Source: a virus
Reading direction: 5' to 3' (one strand)
IMG/VR virus record: IMGVR_UViG_3300015261_000001
Location: 124,001-188,000 of that record
DNA: 64,000 nucleotides
Below, in pieces: positions 58,961 to 64,000 of this stretch. The notes beneath the pieces are model-generated. The model was not told the origin of the DNA. It saw only the letters and a list, made by a program, of their open reading frames with translations, and did no database searches. Positions within the stretch are counted from its first letter, which is position 1. Each line of letters starts with the position of its first letter. The position numbers and the translations under genes were made by a program.

Positions 58961-61900
58961 ATGGCTCTCGATGACGATAGCGTAACACCCGGCGAGTTGC
59001 CGGCGATTGTAGAAGAAGCCGTATGGGAAGAACACCTTCCCGCGGTCGTCACTGGCGTTAAAGTCCGTGGCGGCGATGACGGCAAAGGTGCTGCTAACTT
59101 CCAGGCTCGAGTGTTGGACGCTCGTACCCGTTACCTGAAGGAAGCATTCCAGGCACTGGTGGTTGGTGGTCTGAACGTAATCGGTACGCTTAACAGCCAA
59201 GCCGAGTTGGACGCCATCCCAACCGAAGACCTGAACAAAGGTGATGCGTACTTTGTTGAAGGCTCTTTGTGTGTCTGGAACCTGACTGAATGGGTGAACT
59301 CTGGTTCCCTGCTCGGTCCACGCGGCATCACCCTGCTCGGCACTTGGCCTGACAACCAAGCACTGCCGGACCACACTCTGAACGAGGTAGGTGACGCCTA
59401 CATCTGGAAGAATGACATCTGGCTGCTCATTCCTCAGCCTGATGGCTGGGTGACGATTGGTTTGAAGGGTGATGCCGGTAAAGATGCTTACCAGATTGCT
59501 GTCGATGCTGGCTTCCAAGGTACTCGTCCGCAATGGCTCGCTAGCTTGGTAGGCAAAAGCACCTACCAAATCTGGTTGGACCAAGGCAACGAAGGTACCG
59601 AAGCCGACTTCCTGCTCAGCCTGAAAGGCGCTGCTGGTAGTGTTGGTTCGGTAAAGGTTCTCGGCACACTGAACAGTCAAGCTGAACTCGACGCTATCCC
59701 TACCGAGGGTCTGGCGGAAGGTACTGCTTACTTCGTCACGGGTTCCCTGCGCGTATGGAACGGTGTTGACTGGTCTGACTCCGGTTCTCTGTTGGGTGAC
59801 CGCGGTGTGACATTGCTGGGCACCTGGCCTGATGCGCAAGCACTGCCACCAGTCAATGCTGTTTCTGTTGGTGACGCTTACATCTGGAAAAACGACCTGT
59901 GGTTGTTGGTGCCAGGTGGCGACGGTAGCGACCCTGAGGCAGATCCTGTCTGGAGTTCTATCGGTCTGGAAGGTCCTGAAGGTAAGTCGGCGTATCAGGT
60001 ATGGCTGGATAACGGTCACGTTGGTACTCAGCCCCAGTTCCTGCAAAGCCTGGTCGGTAAGTCTTCTTACCAAACCTGGTTGGATCAGGGTAACACCGGT
60101 AATGAACAAGCGTTCCTCGATACGCTGAAGTCGACTACCAAAGGCGATCCAGGTCCTGAAGGTCCTGCTCGTTCTCCTTTCGAGGTGAAGGGTGCCAAGG
60201 CTGATGAGTCGCTGCTGCCTACTCCGGGTACTGCAACTGAAGCCTGGTACGTTGGTAGCCACCTGTACGTGTGGGTAACCGACCAAGCCCAATACGTGGA
60301 CCTCGGTTCGGTTGGTGGTCTGTCGGCCTACGACCTCGCAGTAGAAGACGGCTTCGGCGGTACGCTGCAACAGTGGCTTGTTTCGTTGAAGTCGACTGTG
60401 CCAGGTCCTGAGGGTCCGAAAGGTCAGAACTTGACCGTTAAAGGCACCGTGGCCAACGCTCCTCAACTGGGCAATATCCAAAACCCAGAAGAGCAAGATG
60501 GTTACGTTACTGCTGACGACGGCCACCTGCACATCCTTACCGAAGGCATTTGGGTGGATGTGGGTCCATTCCGTGGTCAGTCGACTTACCAGCTCTGGCT
60601 GGATAACGGCCACAGTGGTTCCGAGAACGAGTTCCTGGCTTCGCTGAAAGGGACTAACGGTACTAACGGCACCAACATCGTCATCAAGGGTTCGGTCTCC
60701 ACCTATGGATCCCTGCCGGCTTCTCCTGAAGAACAGGACGTCTACGCCGTTCGTGACACCAACACTCTGTACGCGCGCATCAATGCTGCCTGGGTAAACC
60801 TCGGTCAATTCCGTGGTGAAGACGGTAACGATGGTGCTCCGGGTGCCAACGGTTCTTCGATCACAATCATCAAGATCCTGACTGCCGAAGATGCTGATGT
60901 TCCCAACCCGGTAACCAACGGCGGTAAAGCCTACGTTGACCTGGACAAGCATCTCCAGATCTCTCTGGGTGGCGTGTGGGTCGATTGCGGTCCGGTTGGT
61001 GCTCCTGGTGAGCGCGGTATCCAAGGTATCGGTCTGAAGCTGCGTGGTACCGTTCCAGGTCCTACGTATCTGCCTCTCCCGGCAAATTCTGAAGAAGGCG
61101 ACGGTTGGTTCACTTCCAACGACAAGATGCTGTATGTCTTGACCGACGGCGAGTGGGATGGTCCGTACGACATCACCGGTCTTCCTGGTCCTCAGGGTAA
61201 CGATGGCGAGAAGGGTGAAGCCGGTACCTCGATCAACATCTTGGGCGCATACCCTACGCTGGCCGCGCTGGAAACCGCTGTTCCTACCGGTTCGCTGGGT
61301 GACGGCTATCTGGTTGGTGACAACCTGGCCATCTGGACTACCGCTAACGGCGGTGAGTGGATCGACATCGGTCTGGTTCGTGGCCCTCAGGGTATCCAGG
61401 GTGTTCCTGGTCCTATCGGCATCGGCAAGAAAGGTGACAAGGGTGAGAAAGGTTCGTCCTGGATCACTCTGCCTGCTGGTGTTGATGCCCCAAGCGCAGG
61501 TTTCACCGGTAACATTGGTGACTGGGCCGTATCCGACAGCTTCAAGGTTTACTACAAGTCGGCTTTGTCGGGCTGGGTATATTGGGGTCAACTGGTTGCG
61601 GGTGATGTTAACTCGCCACAGCTGTCCGCTGGTAAAGTGGTCCGTCTCGGTAACGAGTGGGTAATGCTGCCTGTTGACGAAGCTCCTGCCATGATTGCTG
61701 GCAAGCTGTATGTCCGTCAGTTGATCGAAGGTAGCGAAACCAACGAAGGTGAGTGGGTAGAACTGGAGTTCCCTCCTCAGTTCGACGAACCACCGGCTGA
61801 CAGCCAGCCGTACATGCGTGTGCGTCTCAACGGTCAGGAGGTCGGTTCCTGGGGTGCTTACAACGCTCCTACGATCGGTAGCTTGGGTGGTGTTCCACTG

Positions 61901-62761
61901 ACAGCTCTGGGTGTTACGGTAGCGACGCTTGTCAACGGTACTGTTCCAGCGGGTCAACTGCCGAGCTATGTCGATGATGTGTTGGAGTTCGCTAACCAAG
62001 CGGCCTTCCCTGCTACTGGTGAAACCGGGAAGATCTACATCTCCTTGGCCACCAACGCCCAGTTCCGCTGGACAGGTAGTGTGTACATCGGCCTGGTAGC
62101 TTCTCCGGGAACTACTGACGCTGTGCCAGAGGGTGCAACTAACCTCTACTACACGCCGGCGCGAGTGCGGTCTACTCCGTTGGCAGGTGTCAGCTTCGGT
62201 ACTGGTGGGGTTATCACAGCAGCCGACACGGTACTTACCGCGTTCGGTAAACTTCAGGCGCAGATCACTGCATTCGTACCTGGTTTCGCTGACGTTCCGA
62301 CGGATACCAACCTGTATCTGCGTAAGGGTGACAAGACGTGGGTGGTTTACACTGCACCTACTCCTGGTATCTCTGGCCCGGCTGGCGGTGCGGACAACAA
62401 GACGTACGTCTACAAAAACAACGCGTGGATCGAGTTCAACCGTTATGACTTGCCTATCAAGTCTATTTCGGCGACGGCCACCATCGATGCTTCTGTGGAT
62501 CAGTTCGTCCTCATCAACAACACCGGCGCTACTGCCAAAACCATTACCCTGAGCGATGGTCCGAAAGCTCCTGCCCGTGCAATGATCGTCGTAGTGAAGA
62601 TCAATGGCGCGGCGGGTGTTATCACGTTCGCTCCTACCGGTGCTACGGTGCTCGTGTGGGGCGGCGGTTCGCCACCTTCTCTGACGGGTAGCCGGACACA
62701 GATCACCTTCACCTGGGATGGTGTTGAGTGGACTGGCGCACCTGGTGCTGTGGTTCCTTAA
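58961..62761 (+). CDS. Tail fibre with collagen-like and duplicated modules
   Basis: 1266 residues from the ATG at 58961 (GAGG 10 nt upstream). An N-terminal anchor (~1-60) leads to two copies of an ~85-residue module starting GTLNSQAELDAIPTE (about 70 and 232), interleaved with repeats of the form YQ-WLD-G--GT--FL-SL. Gly-X-Y stretches occur repeatedly (GDPGPEGP, GLPGPQGNDGEKGE, GPQGIQGVPGPIG), giving trimeric collagen-like shafts. The C-terminal ~100 residues (from about ATIDASVDQFVLINN) resemble a common fibre tip domain. It probably binds the host surface. Confidence 0.88.
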   Translation: MALDDDSVTPGELPAIVEEAVWEEHLPAVVTGVKVRGGDDGKGAANFQARVLDARTRYLKEAFQALVVGGLNVIGTLNSQAELDAIPTEDLNKGDAYFVEGSLCVWNLTEWVNSGSLLGPRGITLLGTWPDNQALPDHTLNEVGDAYIWKNDIWLLIPQPDGWVTIGLKGDAGKDAYQIAVDAGFQGTRPQWLASLVGKSTYQIWLDQGNEGTEADFLLSLKGAAGSVGSVKVLGTLNSQAELDAIPTEGLAEGTAYFVTGSLRVWNGVDWSDSGSLLGDRGVTLLGTWPDAQALPPVNAVSVGDAYIWKNDLWLLVPGGDGSDPEADPVWSSIGLEGPEGKSAYQVWLDNGHVGTQPQFLQSLVGKSSYQTWLDQGNTGNEQAFLDTLKSTTKGDPGPEGPARSPFEVKGAKADESLLPTPGTATEAWYVGSHLYVWVTDQAQYVDLGSVGGLSAYDLAVEDGFGGTLQQWLVSLKSTVPGPEGPKGQNLTVKGTVANAPQLGNIQNPEEQDGYVTADDGHLHILTEGIWVDVGPFRGQSTYQLWLDNGHSGSENEFLASLKGTNGTNGTNIVIKGSVSTYGSLPASPEEQDVYAVRDTNTLYARINAAWVNLGQFRGEDGNDGAPGANGSSITIIKILTAEDADVPNPVTNGGKAYVDLDKHLQISLGGVWVDCGPVGAPGERGIQGIGLKLRGTVPGPTYLPLPANSEEGDGWFTSNDKMLYVLTDGEWDGPYDITGLPGPQGNDGEKGEAGTSINILGAYPTLAALETAVPTGSLGDGYLVGDNLAIWTTANGGEWIDIGLVRGPQGIQGVPGPIGIGKKGDKGEKGSSWITLPAGVDAPSAGFTGNIGDWAVSDSFKVYYKSALSGWVYWGQLVAGDVNSPQLSAGKVVRLGNEWVMLPVDEAPAMIAGKLYVRQLIEGSETNEGEWVELEFPPQFDEPPADSQPYMRVRLNGQEVGSWGAYNAPTIGSLGGVPLTALGVTVATLVNGTVPAGQLPSYVDDVLEFANQAAFPATGETGKIYISLATNAQFRWTGSVYIGLVASPGTTDAVPEGATNLYYTPARVRSTPLAGVSFGTGGVITAADTVLTAFGKLQAQITAFVPGFADVPTDTNLYLRKGDKTWVVYTAPTPGISGPAGGADNKTYVYKNNAWIEFNRYDLPIKSISATATIDASVDQFVLINNTGATAKTITLSDGPKAPARAMIVVVKINGAAGVITFAPTGATVLVWGGGSPPSLTGSRTQITFTWDGVEWTGAPGAVVP

Positions 62762-62772
62762 CCGTTGAACAC

Positions 62773-62798
62773 AGGGACCTCCTCTCGGGGAGGTTCCT
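62773..62798 (+). terminator. Terminator after the tail fibre
   Basis: AGGGACCTCC and GGAGGTTCCT form a 10-bp stem with one G-T pair, followed by AGTGTTTACATTCTTTT. Confidence 0.75.
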
Positions 62799-62829
62799 AG
62801 TGTTTACATTCTTTTAAAGGATCAAACAA

Positions 62830-64000
62830 ATGATCGAAGCCTTGCTTGGATTAGGAGTTAAACAAGGAGCCGCTGACAATTCTGACATACCTTTTCCAAC
62901 CGGTACGCCATTTAAAGGAATAACAAAGTCAGCGGACTTCATTTATGGAGATGGGCTAGCGGCACTCGTTGGTTTGTCGTCTGGCGCTCCTATGAACGTC
63001 GATGGCGGATGGCTTCATTTCATTGAAGATAGTGGGCTTGAGGTCTACATTGCCAAGAAACCTATTCGCTATGGCGCTACTCGTGAACAAATCATGGACG
63101 CCACGAATAATGGCGCTAAAGAAATTACAGTTCGTGGTGAAGTTTATATCTGCCGGCTTTTGACTGGCGCGATTTCTTCTGCGGCTGCCTCTACACCGGC
63201 TAACGCCGGCGGTGAGTGGAACCGTTACATGTACAACGTGTACGACAACACAGATCGAGGGGGTATTCCATCAGCCTTGATCTGGGGTAATTATACCCGA
63301 ACCATGTTGGGTCTTGGTGCTCCTGGCGGTACGGATCTGAGTGATGGTGTATTTACTATTTGTGCTGAACAATTAAGCAACGGTTTTTGTCTGCGGGGTA
63401 ACGACTGGCAGAATTCCAGTGGCAACCACCCAATCATGGGTATCTGGAACATGCCGGCAAACAACCCGCAAACGTATTACGGTTGGAGACCGATACTGAT
63501 CAAGAAATCTTCGATCCCTCCTACTCCGTTTAAAGGTGAAGTGGCGGGTGCTGACCTCATCACAGCCAATGACTTGGCGACAGCTCTGGGTATTACGGGC
63601 ACAGTGCCTCCAGATGCAAACCCAAACTGGCTGAAGTTTGTGGATAATGGTAAGACCCTGTACATCGCCAAGAAGCCGATGCGTACGGCAGTGTTGTGGG
63701 AAACACTTAATGCCGCAGGCGCTGTTAAAGGTAGCAAAATTATCACCATTGGTGGTAATCGTTACTCGGTTCGCTTGATGACAGGTGGCAATGGAGCAGA
63801 CCCAACCACCACTGGCGGTGGTGAGTACGATGCTTATTTCTCGCGTGTAACAGTTAACTATCCAGGCACTTCATCTGACCGTTGGGCTAACTACACTAAC
63901 GCGGATGTATACTGGTCAGGGAGTACAGGAAACGGGGAACTCACTCTTTGTCAAGAAATGTACTCCGGTAGTAATCCATTAACTCGGGGTTACCCTGGGT
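62830..64000 (+). CDS. Tail fibre/spike protein with internal duplication (partial)
   Basis: An open frame from the ATG at 62830 (AAAGGATC 8 nt upstream) runs to the window edge, 390 residues without a stop. Two repeat units about 207 residues apart begin TPFKG (near 62905 and 63523). Each continues with a W--F-D/E-G---YIAKKP-R motif and ends with a Y--RL-TG segment. Gly/Asn/Thr-rich, beta-type sequence without signal peptide fits a fibre or adhesin. Codon use is slightly more A/T-rich at the start than in the preceding fibre gene. Confidence 0.7.
   Translation, partial: MIEALLGLGVKQGAADNSDIPFPTGTPFKGITKSADFIYGDGLAALVGLSSGAPMNVDGGWLHFIEDSGLEVYIAKKPIRYGATREQIMDATNNGAKEITVRGEVYICRLLTGAISSAAASTPANAGGEWNRYMYNVYDNTDRGGIPSALIWGNYTRTMLGLGAPGGTDLSDGVFTICAEQLSNGFCLRGNDWQNSSGNHPIMGIWNMPANNPQTYYGWRPILIKKSSIPPTPFKGEVAGADLITANDLATALGITGTVPPDANPNWLKFVDNGKTLYIAKKPMRTAVLWETLNAAGAVKGSKIITIGGNRYSVRLMTGGNGADPTTTGGGEYDAYFSRVTVNYPGTSSDRWANYTNADVYWSGSTGNGELTLCQEMYSGSNPLTRGYPG

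Noticed and set aside
58940-61999. A 1019-codon open frame on the minus strand opposite the tail fibre
   Set aside because: The plus strand carries clear fibre modules and collagen-like repeats; the antisense frame is Arg/Thr/Gln-rich without motifs, a by-product of the repeated GC-biased codons.
1-64000. tRNA genes, CRISPR arrays, IS elements, phage-nucleus shell gene (ChmA), major capsid and large terminase
   Set aside because: No cloverleaf-like intergenic sequence, no spaced direct repeats, no transposase motifs and no recognisable match to these phage genes were seen by eye.

Overview
The window is a continuous piece of a giant tailed-phage (jumbo myovirus) genome of the phiKZ-related type, most likely infecting Pseudomonas or a relative. 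The evidence is a virion-type multisubunit RNA polymerase (a large beta subunit at 13771-18108, a beta-prime N-terminal subunit with the catalytic DxDGD motif at 18114-19730, and a probable separate beta C-terminal piece at 34559-35239). Next to it lie a T4 gp21/phiKZ gp175-like prohead protease and a 2782-residue virion-associated cell-wall hydrolase. From memory, the order protease, two virion genes, beta, beta-prime, structural lysin matches the phiKZ gp175-gp181 neighbourhood. Host and species cannot be fixed from sequence alone. No tRNA, CRISPR, IS element or convincing large terminase was seen.

Layout. 1-952 (+): the end of one gene and a tail-tube-like protein. 1019-9414 (-): small genes, including a secreted protein, a gene with a probable programmed -1 frameshift, thymidylate kinase, a glutathionylspermidine-synthase-like ligase beside a YgiB-like lipoprotein, and several unknowns. 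9538-19730 (-): prohead protease, virion proteins, an endolysin with an EF-hand, RNAP beta and beta-prime. 19760-30353 (+): giant tail lysin and a structural protein. 30410-32727 (-), 32776-33288 (+), 33346-37173 (-): structural unknowns, the RNAP beta C-terminal candidate and a RecA/UvsX-like recombinase. 37283-42288: mixed strands, including a degenerate RNase H-fold protein. 43561-47453 (+): an SF2 helicase whose P-loop is split by a class 3 intein, then an inner-body-like protein. 47516-58191 (-): about two dozen small, tightly overlapping unknown genes behind an early-type promoter, including five tandem paralogs. 58362-64000 (+): tail fibre genes with collagen-like repeats; the last one runs off the window.

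How it works together. The virion RNAP would be injected with the DNA and read early promoters. A repeated motif, CCTATATTAC, resembles the TATATTAC core remembered for phiKZ early promoters. It stands before five minus-strand genes or clusters, which are therefore candidate early takeover genes. Structural and lysis genes make up the late blocks. Convergent blocks are closed by strong hairpins, often with a UUAC/GUAA loop. Divergent blocks are sometimes separated by only about 30 bp.

Most notable observations: a dnaX-like frameshift cassette (AGGAGG, 10 nt, CCCAAAG, stop) at 2721-2746; a class 3 (WCT) intein at 44014-44826; a split beta subunit; an SD-masking 10-bp hairpin at 4252-4288; and a five-member tandem paralog array at 53009-55559. 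All functional statements rest on reading motifs by eye and on remembered family knowledge; no search was run.
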